DNA of 64,000 nucleotides from Nosema muscidifuracis (taxonomy: Eukaryota; Microsporidia; Nosematidae): assembly GCA_028335825.1 (NCBI GenBank), contig JAIOKI010000019.1, forward strand, positions 248,001 through 312,000, in the 5' to 3' direction. Below the pieces are notes generated by a model. It was not told the origin of the DNA. It was given only the letters and a program-made list of their open reading frames with translations, and searched no databases. The position numbers and the translations under genes were made by a program. Of this stretch, positions 18,054-29,769 are shown piece by piece (position 1 is the first letter of the stretch; every line of letters starts with the position of its first letter).

Positions 18054-20918
18054 ATGAATAGTACTATAGATGAATCTCTGTATTCAAGACAGTTATACGT
18101 AATAGGAAAAGATGCTATGGAAAAAATGATGAAAAGTAGAATACTTGTTATAGGACTAAACGGTCTTGGTCAAGAAATAGTAAAAAACTTGTGCTTGACA
18201 GGAGTATCACAAATTTATATACATGATCCCAGTGAAGTATCTTTAGAAGATTTTTCTACGGGGTTTTATTTTAAGAATGAACATTTGGGAAAAAAACGTG
18301 ACGAATCACTTTTACAAAGATTTAGGGATCTTAACGAATATGTCCAGGTTTCTATAATGGATCAGATAGATAATTTTGAAATGGTTGATTTAGTAATTAC
18401 ATGTAACGAACATGTTCATTCTATGATTAGGTTTAATAAACAAGCACGTAGAGATAATGCTAAGTTTATTGGGTGTCAAGCTAGAGGTCTTTTTTCTCAA
18501 ATCTTTTGTGATTTTGGAACTGATTTTATCTGTGTGGATACCAATGGAGAATCTCCAGTAATAGGTATGATTAATGATATTAGTAATGATGGAATACTAA
18601 CAGTAGTTGACGAACAAAGACATAATTTGGAAGATGGAGATATTATTAAGATTATACATAGTGGAGATAATAAAAATATTTATGAAGGTATTTTATTTAA
18701 AGTTAAAGGGATTAATAAGTCGAGTATCAAATTAGCTAGAATAGATGGATCTTCTATATTAGATACTCCATTTTCATGTATAGAAGAAATTCCATTTGAA
18801 TTTACTGAAATTTATGGGGGAGATTACGAACAAGTGAAAAGACCAAAAATTATAAATTTTAAACTTCTTGAAGACTTATTAGATAATCCTAATATATTAT
18901 CTTATAATTATGATTCAGATGATCAGAATTTAGTGAGTCATAGATGCTTTTTAGCTTTAAGTGAATATTATGAAAAGTATAATTGTTTATCTAAAGAAGA
19001 TTCTTTTTCTTCATTTTATTCTAAAAAGTATAAAATACAAGAAGATATGGTAAATATATTTGGAAGACAATGTGATACATCATTTATGCCAATGTGTTCT
19101 ATTATAGGAGGATTTGTAGCTCAGGAAGCTTTAAAAGGAATAAGTTATAAATTTACACCTTTAGTACAATTTATGTATTTTGATATTAAGGAGTTATTTA
19201 ATAACACTGTAATTGAAGAGAATTATGGAAGATACAATTCAATGTACAAAATATTTGGAGAAGAAAATATGAAAAAAATTTTAGATTTAAATATTTTTTT
19301 AGTTGGAGCAGGTGCTATAGGATGTGAACATATTAAAAATATGATAATGTGTGGTATAGGAAAAAATGGATGTATTCATGTAACAGATATGGATTCAATA
19401 GAACAGAGTAATCTTAATAGACAATTTTTATTTAGTAAGGAAGATGTAGAAAAAATGAAAGCTGAAGTCGCTGTAACCAAAGTTAAAAATTTAAATGAAG
19501 ATTTTTTAATTAAAAAAAATAATTCACAAGAAAATTTAAAATATTACAACCTTAAAGTAGGTGAAGAGACAGAAGAAGTTTTTAGTGATATTTTTTATAA
19601 AGGTATTGATATAGTAGCTAATGCTTTAGATAATGTAGAAGCAAGATTATATACAGACAGTAGATGTGTTTTACATAGAAAGCCTTTGGTTGATGCAGGA
19701 ACATCTGGTACAAAAGGAAATGTACAAGTAGTAATTCCTTTATTTTCTGAATCTTATGGATCCAGTAGAGATCCACCAGAAAAATCTATACCGTTATGTA
19801 CTATAAAAAATTTTCCACATGCAATTGAGCATACTATCGAATGGGCTATGAGTGAATTTAATTTAAGATTTCATGATCATATAATAAAAATAAGAGATTC
19901 AATTAATAATCATGAAGAAGAAGAAGATGAAGAAATTAAAGAGATTATTCAAAGAGCACCTAAATCAGTAGATGAATGTATTAGATTAGGATTAAGAATG
20001 TTTATAAAATATTTTCATACTTCTATACAGGAATTAGTTAAAACTTTTCCACCTGATTGTCTTACTAAAGAAGGAGGACAGCCTTTCTGGATGCCACCTA
20101 AGAGATCTCCTGAGCCAATAAACTTGGATATAGAAAATGATTTACATACAACTTTTATAAGAAGTGTATCTAATATTTACAAAGATATTTTTAATATTCA
20201 ATCACCTTTAATTTCTAACCAGTATGTCAAAGATTTTATTAATAACGAATTAAAGACTATTGACGATATTCCTACTAAAAAAGATCAAGAAGAAAATAAA
20301 GTTAATTTTGAAGAATTAGTACCAGTAAAGTTTGAGAAAGATAATGATCTTAATAATCATGTAGATTTTATTTACTCTTGTGCCAATCTTCGTGCTACTA
20401 ATTATAAAATCAAGAATCTTGATAAATTATCTATAAAAGGTATAGCTGGTAGAATAATTCCTGCTATTGCCACTACTACATCTGTTGTATCTGGACTTGC
20501 TATGATCGAACTTATTAAATTAGCTCTTCAAGTAAAAACTAAAGAATATAAAAATTCTTTCCTAAATTTAGCTCTTCCATATTTTGGAACATCTGATCCA
20601 ATAGAAGCATCTAAATCTTTCTACATTCTTGATAATAAAAAGTATCATTTTAATATGTGGAACAGATTAGAATATAAAGATACTCTTCTTAAGAATATTA
20701 TTAAGGCATTTGAGATTCAATTTAAGAACTCAATAAGTATGTTGACTATTGATAATAAATTGTTATATTGGGATTTGGATAATAAATACGAAGAAAATAT
20801 GAATAAGAAAGTCAGTGAATTAGTTGATTATATTGAAGGAAGAAAGTTAGTTGTAGTTGATATATCTACTGAGAATGAAAATGATGAGTATCCTAGGATA
20901 GTAGTATTGATTGAATAA
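18054..20918 (+). CDS. UBA1: ubiquitin-activating enzyme E1
   Basis: Activates ubiquitin with ATP and passes it from its catalytic cysteine to E2 enzymes, the first step of ubiquitin conjugation. It is 954 aa (yeast Uba1 is 1,024). The N-terminal inactive adenylation half begins SLYSRQLYVIGKDAMEKM and has VIGLNGLGQEIVKNL. The active adenylation domain begins near residue 405 with FLVGAGAIGCEHIKNM, VTDMDSIEQSNLNRQFLFS, and continues with NALDNVEAR and VDAGTSGTKGNVQVVIP. The catalytic cysteine is C582 in PLCTIKNFP. The C-terminal ubiquitin-fold domain is present. I start at 18054 because TTTACCCCTAAAA precedes that ATG; an ATG 14 codons upstream lacks the motif and gives a non-homologous extension. 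Confidence 0.95.
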   Translation: MNSTIDESLYSRQLYVIGKDAMEKMMKSRILVIGLNGLGQEIVKNLCLTGVSQIYIHDPSEVSLEDFSTGFYFKNEHLGKKRDESLLQRFRDLNEYVQVSIMDQIDNFEMVDLVITCNEHVHSMIRFNKQARRDNAKFIGCQARGLFSQIFCDFGTDFICVDTNGESPVIGMINDISNDGILTVVDEQRHNLEDGDIIKIIHSGDNKNIYEGILFKVKGINKSSIKLARIDGSSILDTPFSCIEEIPFEFTEIYGGDYEQVKRPKIINFKLLEDLLDNPNILSYNYDSDDQNLVSHRCFLALSEYYEKYNCLSKEDSFSSFYSKKYKIQEDMVNIFGRQCDTSFMPMCSIIGGFVAQEALKGISYKFTPLVQFMYFDIKELFNNTVIEENYGRYNSMYKIFGEENMKKILDLNIFLVGAGAIGCEHIKNMIMCGIGKNGCIHVTDMDSIEQSNLNRQFLFSKEDVEKMKAEVAVTKVKNLNEDFLIKKNNSQENLKYYNLKVGEETEEVFSDIFYKGIDIVANALDNVEARLYTDSRCVLHRKPLVDAGTSGTKGNVQVVIPLFSESYGSSRDPPEKSIPLCTIKNFPHAIEHTIEWAMSEFNLRFHDHIIKIRDSINNHEEEEDEEIKEIIQRAPKSVDECIRLGLRMFIKYFHTSIQELVKTFPPDCLTKEGGQPFWMPPKRSPEPINLDIENDLHTTFIRSVSNIYKDIFNIQSPLISNQYVKDFINNELKTIDDIPTKKDQEENKVNFEELVPVKFEKDNDLNNHVDFIYSCANLRATNYKIKNLDKLSIKGIAGRIIPAIATTTSVVSGLAMIELIKLALQVKTKEYKNSFLNLALPYFGTSDPIEASKSFYILDNKKYHFNMWNRLEYKDTLLKNIIKAFEIQFKNSISMLTIDNKLLYWDLDNKYEENMNKKVSELVDYIEGRKLVVVDISTENENDEYPRIVVLIE

Positions 20919-21328
20919 ACAAATTTATCTTAAATATATTAAAAATAGTATTGTTAAAAATATTATTGATAAATTGTATTGTTAAAAATATATTAAAAGC
21001 AAGGTATTGTTAAAAATATATTAAAAAAAATTTATAGAAAAATTATCTTAAATATATAATTGATAAATAGTATTGTTAAAAATAATTTTATATTAAATAT
21101 ATTATAGAAAGTAGTATTGTTAAAAATCAGATATTTTTTTAAAACCTTTTTTCTGTTCTAAGAATAAGTTGTACTTTTTTTAAGGTTAAAAATAAATGTT
21201 GAATTTCAAGCTTAATATATTTATGGATTATAAAAAAAATTATGTGTTCTTCTATAAAGTTAATTTCTTTCAAATGATCATTTTATTTTTCTAAATTTTT
21301 ATTTAATTGTTTATTTTTTTATCCCTGC
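20919..21328. other. intergenic region with ATTGTTAAAAATATATT repeats
   Basis: About 20925-21130 holds repeated copies of GTATTGTTAAAAATATATTAAA with variable spacing. The end is the RPN5 start region (TTTTATCCCTGC before ATG). No gene is seen. Confidence 0.5.
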
Positions 21329-22444
21329 ATGAATGAAGTTCTCTTCGAAAAAGAAAGATTAGCTCGTAAAGAAGGAGACATAGAAAAACTCAAGGGAATT
21401 TTTCTTGAAATGTTGTCAGGATGTTCTAATGATAAGGATATAGTATCTTTAATAAAGATTTTATCTGTTAGAAGAGGTCAGAACAGAGAAGCTATTAGAT
21501 GGCTTGTTAATGAAGTATACAATAAAAAAAAAGATCATGAAGATTTTATTAAATTATTACTTAGTGAAGTTGTAGAAGGAAAAATGTACTTAGAAAGAGA
21601 AAGAGTAGATTATACTCTTGATCTTATGAATAGAGCTAAAAATTATGAAGATGCTCTTCGTGTTATTCTAGATGTTCCAATAGAAACATTTACCCTTGTA
21701 GATGATACTACTATTATAAGATATCAACTTGATCAATTTAGATTATGTATAGAAGTAAAGGATTATATTAGAGCAAGTATTATAATGAAGAGAATAAGAC
21801 AGAAATATTTTGAAGAACATAGACATTCTGATGAGAGACTTCATTTTTTTATGTATAAGATTCAACTTTTATTAGGACAAGAGAAATATTTAGAAGCTTC
21901 AAAAACTTATCTTTTATTAAATGAGTCATCAGATAAGACTGAATATTCAATTATGGCTTCTTTTTTTTGTATTTTGAGTACAGAAGAAAATGATAAAGAA
22001 GAAATTTTAGATATTTTATATAATGATAAGAATAATGAAGAGACTATGAGAATTATATTGGATAAATTTAGAGATAATTTATTAATTAATAAAACAATAG
22101 TTAAAGATTTAGAAAAAGTCACTTCTAAATATTTAGAAATAGATCCTTATTTTTCTCAATTATCTCTCAGCATAGATGAGCATAATTACAAGATAATAGA
22201 GAAATATTATTCAGAGATTGATATTTCTACATTTAGTAAGCTTATGGATCTTAAAGAAGAAGATTTAGTAAAGAAAATATCTTATATGGTAAATAATAAA
22301 TATAGTAAATGTAAGATTAATCAGAAAGAAGGTGTTGTTGTATTTGAAAATAAAAAATGGAATGAAGAAGTAGAAGGAATAATGGATAAGCTTATTAAAG
22401 TTGATCATTTGATACATAAAGAATCATTAAGAATGAATAAATAA
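21329..22444 (+). CDS. RPN5: 26S proteasome lid subunit Rpn5 (PSMD12-like, PCI domain)
   Basis: Scaffold subunit of the 19S regulatory particle lid. The protein is 371 aa, shorter than yeast Rpn5 (445). The N-terminal half is helical repeats containing YLERERVDYTLDLMNRAKNYEDALRVILDVPIETF, which matches the Rpn5 LxxExARLTxxLAxIKExxGxxxEAAxxLxELQVET segment (shown here only as pattern). The next blocks are YQLDQFRLCIEVKDYIRASI, matching EQMRLCLAKKDYIRAQI, and IMKRIRQKYFEE. The C-terminal third, with KIIEKYYSEIDISTFSKLMDL and CKINQKEGVVVF, corresponds to the PCI winged helix. The start has ATCCCTGC immediately before the ATG. Proteasome assignment is firm; the choice of Rpn5 over other PCI subunits rests on the LCxxxKDYIRA block. 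Confidence 0.8.
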   Translation: MNEVLFEKERLARKEGDIEKLKGIFLEMLSGCSNDKDIVSLIKILSVRRGQNREAIRWLVNEVYNKKKDHEDFIKLLLSEVVEGKMYLERERVDYTLDLMNRAKNYEDALRVILDVPIETFTLVDDTTIIRYQLDQFRLCIEVKDYIRASIIMKRIRQKYFEEHRHSDERLHFFMYKIQLLLGQEKYLEASKTYLLLNESSDKTEYSIMASFFCILSTEENDKEEILDILYNDKNNEETMRIILDKFRDNLLINKTIVKDLEKVTSKYLEIDPYFSQLSLSIDEHNYKIIEKYYSEIDISTFSKLMDLKEEDLVKKISYMVNNKYSKCKINQKEGVVVFENKKWNEEVEGIMDKLIKVDHLIHKESLRMNK

Positions 22445-23839
22445 AGAATTTATTTGTAGAAAGAAATTTAAATTTTTTTATGAATGAGTCACTTATTTTA
22501 AATATTAAACTTTTTATGTATGGACATTGACCTTTGATTTGTATTAATTTATCAGGTTACTTGACAAATTATGATATATTAAATATCAATACGTCATTTT
22601 TAGATAGGTATTTTATGATCATTTTAGATATATCTGATGCAGGTTAAAAAGTCCAGTAAATTTTTAATTATTTTTTAAATATAAGATTTGTATTTAAGTA
22701 TACTTTTCTTAGTAAATGTCTAATTCTCTCCACTCATTGCTTTTAGATATTCTTGTTATAAGTTTGTAAGGCATTCAGTCTTAATAATCTCATACTAAGT
22801 AATCATTTTTTTGATCAGACTTTTGAGTGTCATTTTTTAGCTTGAATACAGTTCTATTAATTCTGTGGATCATTAGCTATTATATTATACCATATCATTA
22901 CAAATGAATTATACTTATTCAGTGGCACGTAATGATAAAATAACAAGTCAGACTTATTTTTTGTAAATTTTCAATTCCTAAGAATTATTTAATCGTTCTG
23001 TAAAAAACTATTTTGAGACAAATCTTATATTATTTTTATCACAAGTAATTAAATATCTAAATATATATCAGTTCTTAATATCCATGTAAATTAGACAGAT
23101 AACTTTATGATATTAAAAACAATGTTTATAACTAAACAGAAATGATATTATATTAATAAATTCCTAATATAATTTTAAAATATTTTATTAATTAAATATT
23201 ATATCAACTAGATTAATAATATAAATAACAGAAATATAATCAGTTTTAATAGAAAATCGATTAAACCTTGATATTAAAAAAATATATGTAAGAAGAGATT
23301 AAAGATTGATTAAGAAATTAAAATACATAGTTTTAAGGATTTGATGTTATCATCCACTTAATTTTTTACTATTAAATCAGTAGACAAACTAAAATTTATT
23401 AAAGAGAATAAATGATACTTATTTTCATTACAAGCTTAAAAAAGACTACAAAGTTTAATTAGTAAGATTTATCTAATAATTAATAAATTTACATTACCTA
23501 CTTATAAGATAAATAATTTTATATTTTTTATCAAATATTTTGATAAAAAAGCCAAATGTGAAAAGACATTTAAGACAAAAAATATTTTTTTTCTAATTAA
23601 TGTACGAATTTACAATTCTAAAATAAAAATTACCAGGAGATGAAAGCAATAAGAAAAAACTTCTTAAAATAAAAAATGGTATTTTTATAATGACCAAAGA
23701 TATTTCTATAAAACATTTTAAAAATTTACATATATAAAATATTTTAACGACTTTAAATTTAATAACTACTAATCGATTTAAAGATAAAGTAACATAAAAA
23801 AAACTTATTGATAAAAGATAAGGAATAATTAATAGATAT
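22445..23839. other. gene-poor start of the variable island
   Basis: No intact gene is seen on either strand. Base composition is less monotonous than in the other intergenic regions (for example near 22730-22950), which would fit decayed coding sequence, but I cannot assign any part. The last part leads into the pseudogene fragment at 23840. Confidence 0.4.
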
Positions 23840-24107
23840 TTTATATAAACTATATTTACCTAAGGATAATAATTCTGCTTTTAATATATTCAGACACGTT
23901 TTGTTAAATCTTGAAAATATCACATACATACTTCAATATGAACTGACAGCCATCACTGATATACTGGCTCATTTGACTGGATATCCTTCAATGATTCATA
24001 ATAATCACAATTTTAATTTTGAATTGACTGAGTACAAAGAAATGTTACAGAAAGAAAAATTAGAAAGACTACCCATAAAAGATGAATTACGTTATATAAT
24101 GAATTAA
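23840..24107 (+). pseudogene. 3' fragment of a paralogue of the 548-aa secreted protein
   Basis: Reads DILYKLYLPKDNNSAFNIF, then LLNLENITYILQYE, LAHLTGYPSMIHNNHNF, and ends KLERLPIKDELRYIMN. The intact gene at 27597-29243 ends with the colinear EILYKLHLPKDNNSAFNIF, LLDLENVIYILQYE and NLERLPIKDELQYIMN. About 88 codons are preserved with high identity. Upstream the frame meets a stop (TAA just before 23840) and I find no matching body, signal peptide or start motif. It is therefore a truncated copy on the opposite strand to the intact gene. The preserved 3' end suggests a fairly recent loss or a partial duplication. Confidence 0.8.
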
Positions 24108-27100
24108 ATCATTCTTATTTAATACTTATCTTTTAAAATGTAAGAAATTTATCTTTGATTATTTTTTAATTTCCAAATTTATTTGATGATAATTTATATA
24201 GCATAATTAAAGTTGATATCAAAAATAAATTAATATTACTATTAAGTTTTTTATATTAACTTTCTTTTCCAATGTGAACTTCTTTTGTCTCTATGTAATT
24301 TTGTGATGTGTATCCCAATATATACACGTTGAAGTCCAATGTTATGGTATTCATTAGTGTTGTTCATGAAGAGTATTTACGCCTACGATAATTTCAATGT
24401 TCCAATACTTACTTGGTTGAACACAAAGTAATGAGAGAACATTACGTATTTAGAACAAAAGTTAATAAATTCATAATCTTTCAACTCATAGATTTTTCAT
24501 ATGAAATAAGTAATTTTCCGTTAAATATATCCCGATTTTTATGAGTTATAAGAATTTTTAAGAAATTACTTTTATTATTTTAAATTAAATCTTATATTAC
24601 AAAAACTGCTACATTTTTGCTAAAAAAATTAATTTTCGAACTAAATAGCGTATCTGGTACAGCTTTATCAAGTTTTCTAAACCTTAACCAATAATATATT
24701 AAAAAAAATATCTTTAATATTAAATATCAATGGATTTCTAAATAAAATCAATTTTATATTTTCATTTATATATCTCCCATTATTTCTGTGAAATAATTAA
24801 CATATGATAATAAATTTTAATTAACAGTCATAATTTCAAATAATTATGAAATACGATTCAATAAAATTAGTTATCGTAAAAACATTCAAAAAAATTAGAT
24901 ATAGCATCAGGATAATATATGAAGATGATGATGTAAGTTCAGAAAAATAATGATAGCAGTAAATTATTAATTTTACAACTAAACTGGGGAAAAACATGCA
25001 AATTTGTATAAGTTTTTATGGAATAGCTGTATCCCTATAACTACATCAATTTTTTTCTTCACTTATTGAAATTACTTTAATTTTATCAACTTTTATATTT
25101 TAACCAAAGGAAAATCATTTTATTTTTAATTAATTATCGTATTCTGAAACATATTTGAGTAGAGATCAGACCAAAAAGAATTAAAAAATGATAATTAAGT
25201 AGATTTGCAAAGGATTTTAAATAGTATAAAATATGGCTACAGCCTTGAAAAAAGCATGTAAAAGGCTAATTATAAATGTTCAGAATAAAAGGATGGGTTT
25301 TATATTTGATATATATGATATTTTTATGAGTAAATGATAGGTATAGTAAATAATAAGTATTATTTGATAATCTAGGTGAATATAATCTGCTTATACAGCA
25401 GAAAAAGATTGCCTAATGTATTTTGTTTTATATCGATCATGTCAGAAAAAAGTCAATTAATTAGTCAGTGATTTATAATTTACGTTATATTGGAAGTCTA
25501 ATATGATGCTCTTAATACATTTCAGAAGAAATATAAGTTATATCATAAAATATATTGTTGTATCAATTCCAATCTCCAAAAAAAGATTATAAGTTAGTAT
25601 AATAATCTTATGCATTTTTTAGCAAGACAATTATTTTTAAAAACTTTTAGAAAGTCGGGTTTAAATTTGATTATTTAGTAATGAAGGCTTATAAAGATAA
25701 TATAAAAAAGTCTGTGGGTGAAATTTTCAATCAAAATAATGAACTTCTGTACTAAAAATATTTATCATTATTTAGTGAGAGTAGATCACAATTAGTGGCT
25801 AATATAATGATTATGAGAAGAATAGGAAGAATAAGTTATTTAAATTTCATATAGTAAAAGAGCTATGATAATATTAATAATCATTTTTAGCCTTGATACA
25901 AAATTTTAGAAGATACTGAAAAAAGTCGTTTCTCTCAAAAAAATAGTATCTGGGTAAATTTTTTAACAAAGATCAAATATGCCATTATAATTTTTTCTAT
26001 CAAAAATTTGAATCGAACTTTGTGAGTAGCAGATTTAAAGGTAAAGTATTTTTTCTTATAACTAAATTCTTCAATTATTACTTGTATTATTAAACGTGAA
26101 ATAATATCGATTCTTCCTCATTAATGCAGATTATAATGAATCTACAGATTTATAATTTGATTAGTACAAATATAATCTACAGTTGTGAAACCTAACCCAA
26201 AATTAAATGATGATGTAGAAATCTTAAATCACGAACTGCAATGAGCATATGAGGAATGTCTATCAGTCACAATAATAGGGGGTTTTCCAATTATTATCAA
26301 AAATTAAAGTCATTTTTTTTCTTGATTTTATGGCACAAGTTAAATAATCTTATTCAAAATCGCCAAAAATTCACTTAATGTTGGAAAATCTTCTAACTTA
26401 TTTTATGATTAAATAAGATCAAGCTGTTAAAATTGTCCATTTCATCAATCTAGATTTTCACTAATTATTTTCGTTATTATTTAATCTATAAAACAATCTT
26501 TTAATCCTTAGAAGGTAGCTCTGATATTCTACAAGTATTTATATCTTGGTGAATCATATAAGAACAATAGCATCTTAATATTTTCTTGAGACCTATTATT
26601 AATCGACTAAATATTAATCTCAACTTTACAGATAATAACTTACTAATTTTAGTTCTTTATCTAAAACCCATTTCATCAGAATATTGTTAGTATGGTAGTT
26701 TTTTAATACTATTAAAACTAGACTTACGCATTGAATCTTAGATATAATCATTTTGAATCTTATTATTTATAATATTGTCTCACTATTATCTGTAAGAATC
26801 AAGTTCAAAAATTATATTTTATATATGGGGCAAAAAAATCGGTATACGTTAAATATAAATTTTTTAAATAAAATCTTTTTCCTTCGAAAAAGTTGATTTA
26901 GTTTTATAAGACATTGATTTTTTTGATAGGGCTAATAAAATCAAATGATACTAGATATAATAAATAAATAATTAAAGCCATATACTTATATTAATTTCAT
27001 GATGATTTCTTTAAAATATATATTTCTTGAGTTACAATGAAGCTTCAATTATTAAAGTGGATCACATACTTTGACAACCTAAGTACAGTTAATATAAAAA

Positions 27101-27596
27101 TAAGTATAATTTTTTAAATAACATTGTGGTTTAATACATAAATTAAACAAGGATTATTCTCTACTCAATCCCCTGGAATGACATAGTAATAAGATACCAT
27201 AAATCATACTAAAATAACATTTGAATAGATGAATAAATAGTAGTATACGTGAAATTTAAGGTCTAAAAGATGATTTTGAAAAGCTTTACATTGGACTACT
27301 TAAGACTTGTTGCAAATAAGATACGCGAAGAAGAAAATAAATGTGGTATGAGAATCTTAAAATATTTTTTAAGGTAACTGACCATACTATTATAAGAAAA
27401 TGAGATATTATATATCCAAATAAACTTATATAACTTAAATATAGTTGAATGTAGATAAATGTTTTTATAAAGGTAATAAAGCTCTTTAAACGAACACTTT
27501 GTTTATAATCTTAGTCAAATAAAATATACAAAAGAAAAAAATTAGTTAACTTCTAATATTGTACATTTAAAAAGTTAAGTATTAAATAAAAATAAT
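24108..27596. other. 3.5-kb gene-free part of the variable island
   Basis: Both strands are full of stops and no start motif leads an ORF. Tandem repeats are nearly absent, unlike elsewhere. Short open stretches exist (for example 25681-25755 and around 26175-26230 on the plus strand, the latter reading VVKPNPKLNDDVEILNHEL) that may be remnants of genes, but none matches a family I know. Confidence 0.4.
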
Positions 27597-29243
27597 TTAA
27601 TTCATTATATATTGTAATTCATCTTTTATAGGTAATCTTTCTAAATTTTCTTTCTGTAACATTTCTTTGTACTCATGTAAATTAAAATAAAAATTATGTC
27701 TATGGTGAATCATTGCAGGATTTTTCGAAATATGAGCTAATATTTCTAAGATTGCTGTTTGTTCATATTGCAGTATGTATATGACATTTTCAAGATCTAA
27801 CAAAACATGCTTGAATATATTAAAAGCAGAATTATTATCCTTAGGTAAATGCAATTTATATAATATCTCATCATATAATTCTTTCCAGTGATACTTCTCA
27901 GCCGGGTAATCATCTGATAAATATATTTCGTTAAGAACTTTAGCGAATAAAATCATCAAGTAGTTATAATGACAATATTTAGGGTTTGGTCTTATTATAT
28001 GCAATCTTTTTTTTATAATTTCATCAAATAAATTATTGTACACTATCTTTAAAGCAAACTTTTCTTTCTGATTATCATTTAAACTTCTTAACGAAAAATT
28101 TAGATTCATTATTTTTTCAAACTCATTTACTGTTATTAAATTTTGACTTCTGAGTATATGAAAGAAAATTATCGAATACGGCGAATAGTATGACTCCATA
28201 AGCTTATTAATAATTAATAGCTTCATATCATCAGTCAAAGAGTAGTAAAGTAATCCAACTGATAAAAGATCGTCGTTTTTAAGATTCAATGAAAACTTAA
28301 AAAACTCTTTCATCTCATTATACATTTCTTTAGAAATATTTCTGTCGTCATACGAGAGTACCGAATATTTTTTTTCGTTAATGCTAATATGACTTTCATA
28401 AAAAACATAAGGAAAATTTTTATCATAAATGTACGGAGTTATTTCAAATTCATTTTCTTCTTTTGAAGTATTTTTAATAAAATCATTATAAATTTCTGTA
28501 TTATTATAAAATAAACTGTATAATCCAAATTTAAAATCTTTAAAAATTCGTCTTAAAATATTTTCATCAGACAATTTCGAAAATTCATAATCCCTTAAAA
28601 TTTCAATAAAATATTTTTTGAATTCAAATTCTTCGAAATTTATATTAAAACAATATAACCTATTATTTTTTTTGAATATGAAGTTTATGATTATCTCATC
28701 ATCTCTAGAAATAATCTCCGAAGATCTTAGATTATTATCAAAAAAGTGAATTAATATATCTGTATTTTTTATTATTTGTATTCTATAATTATTATGGAAT
28801 TCTTTAATAATCTTTATGAAAAAATCAATTACTTTTTTATGATAACCTGAAATAGTATATGCTGATATATTATAAATTATCTCATAGTCAATGACTCTAT
28901 CTTTAAAATTCTGGGTAAGAAATTCTTTCAAATTGCATTTGTTATTATTTCCATAAATGATAAAAAAATTTTCAAAAGAAGGATCTGGTTTGATTTCTAT
29001 TTCTATTTTATTAATATCAGATGATTCCCCTTCATTTATAAGTTTTTCAGACCATATGGTATTTAAATTAAGCATATTTATATTAATAAAAAGTAATTTT
29101 TCTCTGAGATCTATGACTTTATACTCTTTTTTATTATATTTAGAAATTATCGTATCTTGTATATTTTCATAAAAGTCTCTGTAAGACATTGATGATAGTA
29201 TATTATAAATATATAAAAAAATTAAGTAGTATCTCATTTTCAT
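27597..29243 (-). CDS. predicted secreted protein, member of a local family, unknown function
   Basis: 548 aa. The N-terminus MKMRYYLIFLYIYNILSSMS is a likely signal peptide. The rest is soluble, rich in Asn, Lys, Ile and Phe, with no other obvious membrane segment and very few cysteines. The C-terminal 100 residues (LYDEILYKLHLPKDNNSAF, LENVIYILQYEQTAI, MIHHRHNFYF, LERLPIKDELQYIMN) are shared with the fragment at 23840-24107 on the other strand, so it belongs to a small multigene family. The ATG is preceded by TTAAACCGTT rather than a full C-run. It lies in the gene-poor island beside transposon remains and small secreted proteins, a typical place for lineage-specific host-facing proteins. 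I do not recognise a domain. Confidence 0.7.
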   Translation of the reverse strand: MKMRYYLIFLYIYNILSSMSYRDFYENIQDTIISKYNKKEYKVIDLREKLLFININMLNLNTIWSEKLINEGESSDINKIEIEIKPDPSFENFFIIYGNNNKCNLKEFLTQNFKDRVIDYEIIYNISAYTISGYHKKVIDFFIKIIKEFHNNYRIQIIKNTDILIHFFDNNLRSSEIISRDDEIIINFIFKKNNRLYCFNINFEEFEFKKYFIEILRDYEFSKLSDENILRRIFKDFKFGLYSLFYNNTEIYNDFIKNTSKEENEFEITPYIYDKNFPYVFYESHISINEKKYSVLSYDDRNISKEMYNEMKEFFKFSLNLKNDDLLSVGLLYYSLTDDMKLLIINKLMESYYSPYSIIFFHILRSQNLITVNEFEKIMNLNFSLRSLNDNQKEKFALKIVYNNLFDEIIKKRLHIIRPNPKYCHYNYLMILFAKVLNEIYLSDDYPAEKYHWKELYDEILYKLHLPKDNNSAFNIFKHVLLDLENVIYILQYEQTAILEILAHISKNPAMIHHRHNFYFNLHEYKEMLQKENLERLPIKDELQYIMN

Positions 29244-29769
29244 AACGGTTTAATTTTTTTTAAATAAAAAAAGGATTCACAAATTTTAAAATGTTCAAAA
29301 ATTAAATAATTAAACCGATTTTCAATAAAATTTGTTTCTTTTAATTTGGAAAAGTCAATCTAATTAAAATGAACTTTTTTTTCAAAAAAATCAAACGTTT
29401 TTTATATTAAAATAGTGGTGATTTATCAAAATGACCAAATTTTTACCCCTATATTATTAAATATCTATAAAAATAAGGGACAATGTACCAATAGATATTT
29501 CTATTGGTAATTTTTCAATTTGAGTCGTAATTCAAGAGCAAAAACTTCTAATGGTTAACTTATTGAATCAAGTGATAATCAATATGCACACTACAGATTA
29601 TAATAATGTTCTTTAATCTCAAATAAAGAGCAATACTTCTGATTCATTATTTGTTTCATCCTATGAGCTTTATTATAGACTTGTTTATATTAAAATGACA
29701 AGAATTGTATATTTTATAATGTAAATGTCTCTATTTATATGTTGATGCCTGATTGTATGCCATTTACTG
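29244..29769. other. intergenic region with an orphan C-run motif
   Basis: Upstream region of the secreted 548-aa gene. At about 29440 the plus strand reads ATTTTTACCCCTATATTATT, which resembles the start context of genes here, but no ORF follows. Confidence 0.4.
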
